From Rotaria macrura (Eukaryota; Rotifera; Eurotatoria; Philodinida; Philodinidae): a stretch of DNA of 64,000 nt. The first letter of the stretch is position 1, and each line of letters begins with the position of its first letter. Positions 1 to 11,985 of this stretch are shown here, piece by piece. The position numbers and the translations under genes are program-made. The notes below the pieces were generated by a model, which was not told the DNA's origin, did not search any database, and was given only the letters and a program-made list of their open reading frames with translations. The stretch is from NCBI GenBank assembly GCA_900239685.1, contig OENT01000677.1:3463-67462 (forward strand). The letters are read 5' to 3'.

Positions 1-43
1 ACCCCCACACCCACACCCACACCCACACCCACACCCACACCCT
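1..43. repeat. Telomeric repeat array, (CCCACA)n
   Basis: About six to seven units of CCCACA run from the first bases of the window and end at position 43, where unique sequence starts. The complementary strand reads TGTGGG, the telomere repeat reported for bdelloid rotifers. The C-rich strand reads 5' to 3' into the contig, which is the orientation of a left chromosome end. The array is short, so this may be the assembled stub of a longer telomere or an internal telomere-like tract cut by the contig edge. Confidence 0.85.
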
Positions 44-3000
44 CGGTAAAATTCACCACCCAACATTACATAACGGTTTCATCCAATGCTATGCTCTATT
101 ACCGAAATAGTTTTGTATCACTATACAATGCAAAAACACATTCACTCGCTACAAAAAGCAATGACTTCTCTACAAATTGGCAACAAAGATGTGAGATACT
201 CGCTATAGGAAAATTTTATTGCTTCAGCCCCCACTTAAGTCAAGACCGAAAGAGGATCAATACATGGATGAATTTCCCGGTCTGCTACGGGAAAACGAGA
301 TCACACGTAAAAAGAAATAAATCCTATTTACTTTTTACTGAATAATACTTGAAAATGATGAGAATAGGGAGAGAGAAAATACAACAACAGTTGAATCACT
401 GGTAAAGATAGGGGAAGAGAGAAGAAGAAAGAACGATGAAGGAAAGAAAAGATGAAAGACCGGATAACTAACTGATCGATAGCAGATCACGTACAAGACT
501 GACTACCCAAAGAGAAAACGAAAACATATAACAACAAGAGGAGGAAAGGAAAAAAATACTGACCATTGGAATGATATATGAGAAAGTCCAATGGATAATC
601 AGTGACTAGTTGGCGATAATAGAGCGAGCTCTATTGACGCTAACAGAAGCCGACAAAAAATCGTCACCTCTGCGATCTTGCATCAGATCATACTCTATTT
701 TCCTCGAAAGATCTTACACTCACTTTATTCGTATTAAAAACTTAATTGATATTTTGAGAAGATAATTAATTTTATTGAAATATTACTGTGGTATACCATG
801 CGTAACAGAATCATTCAGGAATCTTCTAATGCGATCGTACGTAAGAAGTCCGAGACGACGATTTTGAGTAAGTTTTTTCATCGGATCTTATAAGGTCAGC
901 GTTACATCCTGCCATCTATGTACTTAGATATAACTCTTTCGTGTCTGTGATTGTCTTTTTCTTTTCGTTGTTACCTTGTTGTTATATAATTTTATGAAGA
1001 AGAAATAAAACGATGGTTATGCTTTAACTTGAACGAACTCGAACGTCCTTAAGATTAAGTGCAATTTAAAGCATAACAGTCAGATATGATCAGACATAAG
1101 ATCATTGTAAGAACTTGCCATCCGCTTGTTCGACTTGAGTGAGTCAAAAGCCTACGTCAGATTCCATAAAAATCCTATAGTAACAAACACTGAGGGTCCG
1201 AGGTTCATTTTGTTTCCAGGAATCAGATCCGATTACGTCGGTTTGATAGAAATCTTATACAATCCTATCAGATTCCGATAAGAATTCTATCGAATCAGAT
1301 TATCGGAATAAATCTCTTGGGTATTATATTACTTTCTATTTTTAACTCATTTTATTATGAAACACATAGATTTTTAAAATATAAAGAAAATAAATGATTT
1401 TGTATTATTTTCAACTAAAATGAAAGTTACGAATGCTAGAGAGAGCAAAATATTTAGAAGAAAAGTGGGTGCGTTACCCCAACACGAGTAGCATCCTTTC
1501 TGAACAACTCCGTAACTTTCAAAACTAAGTTTGCATACAGAGAGCCCTAACCGTCTTCTTTAAATTACAATATAGCTTTTTATTCACAATTCAAGTATTC
1601 GCAGAAATTTCACACGTTCTAACAACACCCACATCAACGAGAGCCTTTTTTGTGAGTGCGTTACTCGCATGTATGTTTAGTATAAAAACGAAACTACAAA
1701 GCCGATTAGCATGAAACTTATACGAGCTGCAGTGCATCTGATGCACTGCATCATAACATACATATACTCTCAAAGTTTCAAGGCTCTAAGCTTCGTTGTT
1801 GCTAAAACAATCAGCCCGAAAATTGGGAAAACGTAAGCGCATTACCTACAGTCAAGCTCTGGTATTATTAGCGTTTTGTTAAAAGATCAAGACTATGCGA
1901 TGCGAATGATGTAGAAGAAACGAAACTCATCAAGTAATTTTGATTTTTAAGGAAAACGGGAATTCATGAGATGAAAGTGATTGTAAAATAATAAAAGTAC
2001 TCACGCATACCACAAAACGCTACAAACGCTGTTTTCTCGGATTGAAGTTAAAAATGAAAGAAATTCATGCATTAAAACTCGTCTAAGTCACTAATTTAAG
2101 AATTTAAAGCGCGAGAACAATAAATGTTTTACTACGGACACGTTTTTACTGATTTAGTGAAAATAATTGATCTTTGAGTACGTTAAAACGAGCGCAATCA
2201 ATAGATTTGACGATCGGATGCGTTTTAACATGAACTAAATGTCTGTTGTCACGCGTTGACATGAAATGAATTTTGAGGATTGTCTTTTGATATAACTCAT
2301 TTACATAATATATTCTCCAAAGACAGGTACATTTAGATTGAAGCACACGAGTATGACTCTATCAAATCTGAGTGTTCCCAATGCGAATAAATACTTAGTA
2401 GAAGCAGATTTTGGAACAGGGAGATATTTAACACTAGCTCCAAGTTGAAACGCAATTTTTTATATGGTTTTGCATGATCATCTATCCATGAAGTACCTAC
2501 TATGGCTGTTTATCTTATTTTTAATCTAGTTTTTTCTGATGTTTACATCCACGAGTAAATATGTATACTTGTATTCGGATTCGATTAGGAATAGTTGCAG
2601 CTGTAGAAACTTCATTTTGAAAAATCATATCAAATACACTTCTTTCCAATTAAGAACGGCATTCTTGTCTGAACTCGAATTCATCATTCTCACGTACAAG
2701 AAATCTGATGAGTTTCTATTGTCTATAAGTAAAAATCGGCTAAACTGGTACTACTTTAATGAGTTTTCTAATTAAAATAATGACTCAAATCAATTAAACT
2801 ATCGAAAAATCGGTTTTCACAGTGGTGACTCTTAAAATCATCCATCTCGTACTTTAAGTTGAAAACTCGTTTGATTTTGTTTTTCCCAACTTCTCTCCTT
2901 GAAAAGCAATAACTAAAATACTAGATCAACCTCTGATACATATCATTCTTCGAGATCCTATCTCCTTTCTACATCCATTTATGTACAAAAAGAGATTAGT

Positions 3001-3120
3001 TATATAAGAATCGATCCATCAGTTTCAATCAATTAAAACTGCTCCTGATAGATTAAAATTCAAATAATGTCACTAATAGTCTTATTAAAATTGATATGGA
3101 CACAATATTATTCAAAATAT
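44..3120. other. Subtelomeric stretch without recognisable gene
   Basis: About 3 kb of AT-rich sequence with no reading frame that I recognise and no convincing exon chain. It contains the decayed repeat listed at 1465-1860 and, around 1150-1320, a cluster of short direct and inverted words of the type ATCAGATT/ATCGGAAT that looks like another small worn repeat. The rest shows nothing I can name. Confidence 0.5.
1465..1860. repeat. Degenerate copy of the GTGCGTTAC repeat family
   Basis: This stretch shares an ordered series of words with the element at 37985-38743: a GTGCGTTAC-like core three times (near 1470, 1656 and, as GCGCATTAC, 1838), GCCTTTTTTGTGAGTGCGTT in the middle block, a CAAGGCTCTAAGC block, and an end reading ACCTACAGTCAAGCTC where the 38-kb copy has ACCTACGGACAAGCTC. 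No matching left terminus was found, so the copy is probably truncated. It is too diverged to be recent. Confidence 0.6.
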
Positions 3121-3122
3121 AC

Positions 3123-5563
3123 AACTCCTGCACGAATGTAAGAAACAGCGCGATGAACACATGCTACAGGTTACAATTGAAGCTCCAATTGAAAACAACA
3201 TAGATCCCATATTACTTCCGAGCAATCACACAGAACATTACGATAATGATAAAGATAGCGTCGAAGTATTATTTCAGGTGCTCACTTTCCTGAATGAAGC
3301 ACAATGCCAGCGTATTTTGATCCATTAAGTACTCGTGAGAAGCGTTATATACACGATGCATTACAATCAATTGATAATAGTGATAGATTTATGATGCTCA
3401 GAAGTGAGTGCGCTTCATCTTTGGCATAGAATTTAAGTTCCTCTTGTAAGCTGTCAGAATGTATCAAACAGAGCTCTTCATGATACAGTGGTCGATGAAA
3501 ATGCATTTGTGAAATGCTCCTCACGTCAGAAAACAACGAATCAGCTGTGGAAACACGAACTTGAAAAAAAAAGGGATGCGGCAAGAACTCATATAATCAC
3601 GAGTGGAGATGAACTATCAGATTCAAACGACGAAATGGAAACAGAATTTGTGACTACAATACAATCAACCACTCAATTAAAAATGCAAGGACATGTCATA
3701 CCATTTGTATCTACTATTAAAAGGGCATCCTTGGTGATGCAGCTAGACGCCGCCAACGAATTTACTTTGAATGATGAACAAAAGTCTGCTTTTATGATTA
3801 TTACTAGTCATCTTGATGAGGACAGTCGATTTCGTATAGGTATGTCATATGACTTTCCACGCATGATTTCAAATTATTGTTTTTATAGATAATGAAGATA
3901 ATCAGTTGCTTATGTGTGTACCTGGATGTGGTGGCACTGGGAAATCACAATTAATTAGAGCTATTACCAAATATTTCGAAATAACAAAACGACTCAAAAT
4001 GCTCCGCAAATTGGCACCGACGTCGATTGCAGCCGCAGAGATAGATGGGTTAACCATCCATTCATTTCGAAGAGAGAGTCATAAAGCTCCTAAAAGAAAA
4101 CGGTTGAGAACATTCAAACCGGCGGACATGAAATTAGAAACTCAGTGGCGAAATATGAAGTATATAATAATTGATGAGATGAGTATGGTTGGTCTGAATT
4201 TACTCGCTAAACTTGATCGAATAGTAAAAACAGCGAAACACGTCAAAACAGAAGTTCCATTTGGTGGTGTTAACGTTATTTTCTTGGGGGGCTATTTACA
4301 ATATTCTCCAGTGCTGGACAAGCCTCTTTACGCGAATTGCAAGACGTCACCACAGCCGACTGAACGCGATATTGAAATGCAATGCGCTCAAAAAATCGTG
4401 TCACAGATTAACTGTGCTGTTGAGCTAGTCCAGCAAATAAGAACAGAAGATACTCAATATTTGGAACTGCTAAATCGGCTAAGAAAAGGAAAAACAACCA
4501 TAGAAGACAATCCGTTGCTTTTTACACGTGTTATCGGAAATCCATTTTTATTATTGTCTTTGAAAGAAGTACCGTGGAACGAAGTGAGTTATGCAAGACT
4601 TCTTTTCATCTTACGAGGTCGTTTTAAATAGGCCCCAATATTGGTATTCCGCAATGCACTTCGAAGTCAAATCAATAATCGTGCTGTTCTGAACAGAACT
4701 ATTGAGCTGGGTCTTCGACCAGTGGTACGTGTAGCTCAAGATTATGTCACAGAAAAACTTATCGATCGATCCATAATTACGTGAAACACTTCTCGAATTG
4801 CCCGATAATAAAACGGAACATCTTCCTGGATACCTACCACTTGTGCCAGGAGTGCCAATTTTGCTCACGGAAAACATAGCCACTGAACTTGGTCTCTCTA
4901 ATGGTACAAAGGGTATATTTCGGCAGCTTGTCTGTGACAACTGTTCTAGAATTTTCAACATCGAAGACAACATTTTTCCAAAAAACACTAAATTCATCAC
5001 ACAGTCGACATATGCATTAGTGGAATTTCCAAATTTCCAAATTGACTCTTCACTAGCTACATTAAAGCCAAAACTGATTCCTATTTTTGTTAGCTAGTAA
5101 ACGTTTTTTTTTCAATCTTAATGAGCTATTTCAAACATTCACTTCAAGAGCTGCAAAGGCTACCAATAAATCAAGAAAAATTACGATTAAACGTAGGGCT
5201 CGTCCATTGGTACCCGCATACAGTATGACAACCCACAAAAGCGAAGGGCTAATATTAAGTAATATTATTGTTGATCTTGTTCTGCCTCCTGGTCCAGTAG
5301 AATTGGCATCCATCTATGTTCCTTTATCTCGTGTGAAACGTCTTCAAGATCTAGTTATTCTTTGCCCCTTTGAACAAGAAGTATTGCAACTGAAACCATC
5401 AAAAGAACAACGTGAAGAACTAAAAAGATTGGACTTAATCGTGAAAAAAACTCGCGAACTGTATCCCTGGCATCCTCACAATTTTTTATCACTTGTTTGT
5501 TTTTACTCACACGAATCTGTTTTCTTAAAATTCGTGGTAACCTTTCAATTTCGTGGTTCTTAA
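3123..5563 (+). pseudogene. PIF1-type DNA helicase gene, broken
   Basis: The plus strand encodes a superfamily 1 PIF1/RecD-like helicase of the kind found in PIF1 genes and Helitron transposons. Walker A is PGCGGTGKS (near 3921), Walker B is IIIDEMSMVG (near 4171), the next motif is degenerate (GGYLQYSP, near 4291), and the C-terminal motifs are present as TTHKSEG (near 5228) and YVPLSRVK (near 5317). Two short introns restore frame: 3840-3888 (49 bp) and 4584-4631 (48 bp, donor GTGAGT), so the stop at 4629 is intronic. True lesions remain: a frameshift near 3300, a frameshift near 4750 with an in-frame TAA at 4774-4776, and a further frame change at 5080-5097. No Rep nuclease domain or Helitron ends were seen. 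It could be a dead Helitron helicase or a dead cellular PIF1 paralogue; I favour a mobile-element remnant. Confidence 0.8.
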
Positions 5564-7555
5564 CTATGTTCTATGAATCGATTTCGGACTGTCTTGTATT
5601 GGTTTACAATAATTACTTATTTATAACTTGAATCAAATAATTCGCAAAATGGCAATAAAAATCATACGTTTTAAGGTTTCATTATTTTACATTTGCTTCC
5701 ATATTTGTACTATTGAAGATTCGGCAACTTTGACTACTATAGTAAAAAATATTTAACATGTATTGTATATCCTATCTCATCTCTAAATTATCAACAATTT
5801 GCCGTTCGTGTTGACATAAACTTGATTCGAAATATAACAGACATATTTAAAATAAAATCAAAACTAAAAATGTAAGCAATATCATACAATTATATTAAGA
5901 GTCGCAACAGATCATTTGAAAGTTTGGAAACTATGCCTGTTAATTCTTGTTCATTTCAAGCTCTAGATTTTTGTAAACCGAAGAAACTAATTTTTAATGA
6001 CGAACTTTGAAGAAACTCTGTCTGGAAGCGACATATGGTGCAAAAAAAAATATACACAATTTCTAGGCTAACCAGATGAAGTATAACGAAGACGTGAAAG
6101 ACAATAGTGTAGCGCGTGGAAGCTCTAGCGTTTTTTCTACGAAAAGGAATTTCAGACTTTTCAAGTACGACTGCATATATTCGAATTACAAGAATATTCA
6201 AAAAAACCCTGGAAAGTCTCTTTTAAATCGAACATGATTCACGCTGTAAATCAGAAACAAATTTGGAAAGTCTCTTTGAAAGCCCGCCTATTCAGAACCA
6301 GCAGCTTTAATTAATTTATCTTTTTCTGTTGATAAGTCCACATCGATACTTCTATTGTCCTTTGCGATGAGAGAGGTCTTACAGCTAGCACTGTAAAGCG
6401 CTTCCATGCCATATGTGAAATTTCACAGCTTCTGTATGACTTATCGTGCTTCGAAAATTTAGTCTGCTTCTGAGCTTTCTTTTAAACAATCAAGGCTAAC
6501 TTCAAGATGAGCTCATGTCTTAGACGAACATTTGCAGTTGTTAAACTCGATCAAAAAACATCTTTCTCGTTGAGAAAAATTCTCACATCATAACAGCAAT
6601 TAACTTTTTTCTTCAACAGACGAATCAAAAGTTGTTCGCCATTCAGATTCATTTTTATATTTTTATTGCAATTTTTCTATCGAGTCAGTGTCTTTCACGA
6701 AAAGATCGTGAACAATCGAACTGCTTATTACCGTTATCCCGTTTTGATTTATCTTCCTTTCATTTTTTGTATCACTTGAATCGAAATATTATCTTATAAT
6801 TAAATCAATAAAAAAATAAAGATTTACTCCTTCGTCACTTATTGTAATAATTCAAAGAATTCATTGATCTCAACAAAAAAGAATTATAATACCCTCATAT
6901 CAAAAATAAAGAAGGTAATCAAAATTAATTGAAGATGGATTTTACTTTAAAAAATCCTCGATTGTTTAAACCATAACTGACTACACTTTGAAAAACCTTC
7001 GCGATATCTCGAGAAAAATTGAGACATTTTAAGGTTGATTATATATGAATCTCAAAAAACAATATTTTCATTTTCGGAAAGCAATGTGATTGGTTTCCGT
7101 GCAAGAGAACTATAATAACATTAATCTCGTAATTCTTTAACCTTTACATAGTCATGTATAACGATTAACTAATTAAATACTTCTTATCTTTCTACTTTCC
7201 CCTCCTCTCCCATTGAATAGTTATATTGATATATCTTATATTCCCACAGTAAATCCACAAGGAGAAGCAAACTTCTACCGGCAAGGGATATAGGTTATAT
7301 TTCATTGGTACTTTTAAACTTTGCTTTGCAGCCAACCATATCAGCGTATACTTTTCTTCCGTTCTGTAAAGCGAACGAACTAACGAACGAACAAATATTT
7401 ACTACTTTTTGTTGCTCAGCGCATAAACCTCCTTTCAGTAGAGAGAATAAGGTGAAAAGATTATCACAGACTACATGAAAGAGAATAACAAGAGTCGATG
7501 AAAACGGGAAACTTTAGTTAAAGGTTAGCTGCAACATAGTGTCATCTATAGATGC
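5564..7555. other. Intergenic, nothing recognised
   Basis: About 2 kb of AT-rich DNA between the helicase remnant and the first small TIR element. A short direct repeat (GGAAAGTCTCTTT near 6210 and 6263) is the only structure noticed. No exon chain or RNA gene could be supported. Confidence 0.5.
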
Positions 7556-7863
7556 TACCCAGGTCAAACAGAACAGAACGATCCGTAAACGGTCGTATAC
7601 GATGAAAACACGGCCCATTACGGCGTCGTATTATCCCGTTTTAACAAGGTCAGTAACACGGCCGTATGTTCCATAGAATACGATAGTATTACGCTGTCTT
7701 TACGAGGGTTTTACGGCGTATATACGGTGTCCGTGTACGTCCGTAATACTGACCTTGTTAAAACGCCATAATACGGCTTAAAACGGTCGTTTAAACTTGG
7801 AATACGATGTAAAAACGACCGTTTACGATACTGTAACGGTGCCCGTTTTGATTGACCTGGGTA
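7556..7863. mobile_element. MITE with TACCCAGGTCAA termini
   Basis: A ~308-bp non-coding element bounded by perfect 12-bp terminal inverted repeats, TACCCAGGTCAA on the left and TTGACCTGGGTA on the right. The outermost TA may be the target duplication, as in Tc1/mariner-type elements. Inside, a perfect 19-bp inverted repeat lies at 7637-7655 and 7747-7765, so the element can fold strongly. The interior is dense in CGTA/ACGG words and is more GC-rich than its surroundings. It has no coding capacity and would depend on a transposase in trans. Confidence 0.8.
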
Positions 7864-8119
7864 ACAGTGACTCCAATTATGATTAGTAGAAGAGTAATTA
7901 TCTTCATTCTATCCTCAGTGCCTTTATAGAATGGGAAGTTCACAAATGTTGTTTCTTTCTTCATATATATCACGCAAACAATTTCTTATACTTACATTTA
8001 TATACTGCTAACTTCAACAACAAGTCATTGAAAACAGAATTTTGAAATGTTTCTTGTCCTATCATCAACTAAATTCATCAGCAGATTTCGAAGATATCTC
8101 ATCAGTATATGTGCCCTTT

Positions 8120-8530
8120 GGCCTTGTCTACACTAGAAAAGTTAATGCTGAAATAAGACACGCAATTGGTCGAAAAGTTAATTCAGATTTAATGCACTTT
8201 TAAAAAGTGCATTAAAGTTAATGCACCTTTAAAAAGTGCATTAAAGTTAATGCACCAATCAAGAAGGAACTTGATCAGCTAATTAGAACAATGAATGTGC
8301 CTCGAGAAAGTCGCCTTTTATCATCGATAGATAGATCTTTCGAAGCGATAAATGAACTATAGAGCGACAGAGGCGACGATTTTCGTGACCACGTGCTAGA
8401 ATTGTTCATTCTTACAACATCATAGTGGCCACTTCTCAGTTCTGATTGATGCATTAAACTTATAGGTGTAGACGCACATACATTTAATTCGAAATTAATG
8501 CCGCATTATTTTTCTAGTATAGACAAGGCC
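8120..8530. mobile_element. MITE with GGCCTTGTCTA termini, TTT flanks
   Basis: A ~411-bp non-coding element with 21-bp terminal inverted repeats starting GGCCTTGTCTA and ending TAGAAAA, differing at one position (C versus T at base 12). Both ends are flanked by TTT, which would fit a 3-bp target duplication of PIF/Harbinger type, though TTT is weak evidence in AT-rich DNA. Subterminal sequence is rich in TTAATGC. It contains the tandem palindromic units at 8191-8256. No transposase frame is present. Confidence 0.75.
8191..8256. repeat. 29-bp tandem palindromic repeat
   Basis: Two complete 29-bp units (8191-8219 and 8220-8248) and an 8-bp start of a third. Each unit contains the near-palindrome AATGCACTTTTAAAAAGTGC, so each copy can form its own hairpin. 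The array lies inside the element at 8120-8530, close to its left end. Confidence 0.8.
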
Positions 8531-9622
8531 TTTCTGAAGTCAAAGTCTATATTGAACAGTATTTCCCATACCGCACAAACAATACAGTGGTTTTGCGGCC
8601 ATTTGTTCAGCCACTTTTGTAGCTCTTAATGATTAGTATCGACGATGAAAAAATATCTCCAATTGTGAATCACATAGTGGAGATCCAAAGTACACAAGGC
8701 TCCAACCAAGCCTGTATACGACCACATATGAAGGGTATTCGAAATTTCTTATAGTGAATCTTTGGTTTTAGTGAAAGATATCTGTTGATTTTTTGTTCAG
8801 AATAAAATTTTCTATCGACTGGTATGCAAATCGCCTGTCAAAACATATATATATATACTGCGTCTGAAACGAGTCATTCTTTGACAGTTAGAAGGTCCAA
8901 AACGGCCTATATGGCTGACTACTAACGTTCGGGAAAATGTTGACCGATCAAGCTGAAACTTATAGGAATGATTACTGACTAAGAGTCCTACAATTGCTGA
9001 AAGTTTCATGTAGAAGGATTAGTGTTTTCTATGGGGGCCGATTTCAAGGCAAAACGTCCACCGTCCTTTAGTTTATTTATCAAAGAATAATAGCATATTT
9101 ACTTTTACAAAGTAAAGTAAAAGTAAAGTCCCACCTCAACTACCAACACACACTAATAAAGGAGAATCTCTTTTATTCTATTATTGGAAGTTCTTACTTT
9201 AAAACTTTTTTGATAATATAGTATATTATGATTATTATTAGCTTGAAAGTTTTTCTATCAGCTTTTGACTATAATATTTCATTGTAGGAGAGTCATAAAC
9301 TATAACACCTTTATTCAGAAACAGTTGATAAGTGATTACTTTAGCGGTAATCGAAACGTGTTTTGCTAGCTTTTGAATTGATTTATACTTTTAAATCATT
9401 CTACCAACACACCTACGCCCTCAAGAGCGTCTTTTCCTCAAGACGTAGTTTTGAACTGTTACGAAGGAGGAATTTTATTCACATAAGAAAGATTGCAGTA
9501 CAGCATCACTTGCCAAGGAATCGCAAAAATTCAAGTTCAGTAAAAATTCTTAACAAGATTCAGATATGATATGAGCTTTATTGAAAAAATAAGATTGTGT
9601 CTGTGAAACTAATCATTCAATA
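8531..9622. other. Intergenic, downstream of the TIR gene
   Basis: About 1.1 kb between the MITE and the stop codon of the minus-strand TIR gene. Apart from a short (TA)n tract near 8848 and AT-rich sequence there is no structure I can identify. Confidence 0.4.
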
Positions 9623-11985
9623 CTACGATGGTACCCATGTCCAAGTGCCATATGAAGGATCTTGAGTAAATACACGAGCCAAATCAGTGTGATCACAAGC
9701 ATTACAACCTGCTGCGTCTTTTCCTTGTTGTCGACAACAGACCCATCCACCTTCGAAAATAGTTGCACCCTTATAATATGCTCGATGATTTTTGCATCCA
9801 CCTTTTGTATATTCATCAAATTTTTGACCACAACGAGTACACGTCTTGAAACAATTTTGTCCGCTTTCTGCACTGATGGCATCTAGTGCATCATCAAGTA
9901 AACAACGTAACCAAAATAATTCAGTTGAACAATCATCAACAAAATACGGTGGTTGTGCATGAGCGATGTGACGAACAGCTTGTATTATCATATCAATCTA
10001 AAATAAGTTTAAATAATATAAACAATAACGTCCTAGTAATTCTAACCGTTGAAACCCCATTGGTTACTGCTTCCAGAGAATTATATGAATATATTTCATA
10101 TTGAGGAAATCCTTGAATTGCCTCAAGCATCCATTGATCGAGTTGAATGTTTGATTCTGTTCGCAGGACAACAAACGCCTTTCCACGTTTCACAGCATAT
10201 CGAAATTCCATTTGACAGTTCGGTGACTCGATATAGGCTTTCGATAGAAAGACAACTAATACTTTTGCACACTCCACACCTAATATGCAAACACAATAGT
10301 TATTAATGAAACGAAGGGGAATTCAGTTAGAAGATGAACCTGTAGCCATCACCACATTTGCATTTCCTTGCATTGAACCCCAAATATCGAACCATACATG
10401 AATTTCACGCATTGACATTTCTTCATAAACTTGTCGAACAAATTTCTGATTATCGCACTGATAACTAGAAATCAAAAATGCATAGGATGGAGATTATATA
10501 CGTAACTTTCACTTACCTGATCATGCAATCAACTTCTCGTCGTTTCAGTAGTCCATATTCGTCGAGCATTGGCGCGGGTGCTTTTATATCTAAACGACTA
10601 ATTGTATGATGAATATGAGCAAAACCAGGTTTTGCATTTGGCTCATCCATTGTGACACGAACAGGTTGCCGATCAGTTAAGACATTTAACGTACGTAAAT
10701 TACGAGTAGGTGGCCACGCTTGTAATTTCTCTTTGCATTCTTCAATTTTCTCTTCCAATGCTTTGATTTCTGCCTTTTCGCGTTCAGCTTGATTAGGAAC
10801 TGGTCGACATGCCGCCTAATTGTTTTTTTAGGGAAAAAATTCCAATTAGGTTTCCTTTTTCATCACTTACTTCAGCTGCGACACGCAGATCAGTCATTCG
10901 ACTAGTATCAAAGACTGCTTCGTATGCACTTTCTTTATCAAATATTCGAAAAAGTGGGCATCCAGCAATCGTTATACCAAGCCAATCTTCTGGTCGCCAA
11001 TCTTTTATTGCCATAACAGGTACAATAGGCTTACGAAGTCGACGGGCTTCTTCAAATGCTGCTCGGCATATTGGTATTTGTTCAAGTTGAGTTGTCAAAA
11101 TAGGTACAAGCATTGTACATCGTCGTACACTACACACTGCATTTGGTTTTGAAAGATTTTCGAATCCTACATTGAGATTTTTCGAGATGAAATCATCGTA
11201 GACCAACTGTGCAACACTTGCACCATCGTCAACTGTACATATGAGAATAGTGCATTGGGTTTCACCATGAATCAAATTGACATTATCATTATTACCTTCA
11301 ATCTATTAATATATTGGGGGAAAAGAACTTTTCAGAAATTGTTCATTTAACATACTTTAGCTGGATCAGTAACATTTTTATTGTTTTTAATCTTTTGATT
11401 TGAAATGGTATTGGATAACTGTGTTAGAATATTCTCTGATATACCATCATTGGCTAGTAGCATGGATAGAACAGCACCCGCTGAAATGGCACCTAAAGCT
11501 CCATATGATTGAAAATTTGCTTCAGCTGAAACGACGATGATTGGTTTACGAAGATCGTTTGCATAATTAATGGTTTCCATGCAAAAGAATGCGCGTTGAT
11601 ATGATCGACTGATGAGAGAAATAAATACATCACACCATCGAACAAGATTAGCTCGAGCAACTATCGATTGAGGTGTTGTATCAGTTAGAATGTAACAGAT
11701 AAATTTAAGATTTGTTAATTTTTTGCGCAGTTGCTCAGCGACGTTCATTTCAGTATCATGACAAGTAATAAGCACATTTATGGTGGCTAAAAAAATAAAA
11801 ATGACATCTACTAAAATATACAGTTTAAGTTTTGGTTTACAATAATAACCTGAAGACATTTTTGGTGTAGTCAGAGTGGATTTAATCGTTTCTCGTTGTT
11901 TTATTGTTGGTAGCGTAGTAGCAGTGACTGTGTTAGAATTGATTTGTTCGTGAGCAACAGCGTTATAAGACCCTCTACAACCCAT
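9623..11985 (-). CDS. Three-TIR-like-domain protein with C-terminal Cys/His domain
   Basis: Seven exons on the minus strand: 11985-11850, 11786-11356, 11302-10871, 10815-10517, 10464-10340, 10279-10047, 9997-9623. The six introns are 49-63 bp, all GT-AG, and phases close to 676 residues. The N-terminus MGCRGS suits myristoylation and palmitoylation. TIR-like domain 1 is at ~47-150 and domain 2 at ~195-320. A Glu/Lys-rich coiled coil follows (~342-360), then the best TIR domain (~432-540, starting MISYQCDNQKF). The Glu of SPNCQMEFRYA in domain 3 (about residue 499) sits where NAD-cleaving TIRs carry their catalytic Glu; domain 2 has Ala there (CRAAFEEA). The last ~75 residues carry C-x2-C, C-x2-H, CC and C-x2-C, a probable zinc site of a type I cannot name. 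Role in immune-type signalling or NAD+ hydrolysis is inferred from the family. Confidence 0.85.

Noticed and set aside
4584-4631. Stop codon TAG at 4629 as a helicase lesion
   Set aside because: It falls in a 48-bp GT-AG intron whose removal joins PWNE to APILVFRNALRS in frame.
4611-5000. Minus-strand 129-codon frame within the helicase remnant
   Set aside because: It lies opposite the helicase coding sequence, which carries the recognisable motifs, so it is a shadow.
8191-8256. CRISPR-like array
   Set aside because: Only two adjoining direct units without spacers, inside a MITE of an animal genome.
10793-10870. Frameshift between exons 3 and 4 of the TIR gene
   Set aside because: A 55-bp intron with a perfect GTAAGT donor at 10870 and acceptor at 10816 restores the frame.
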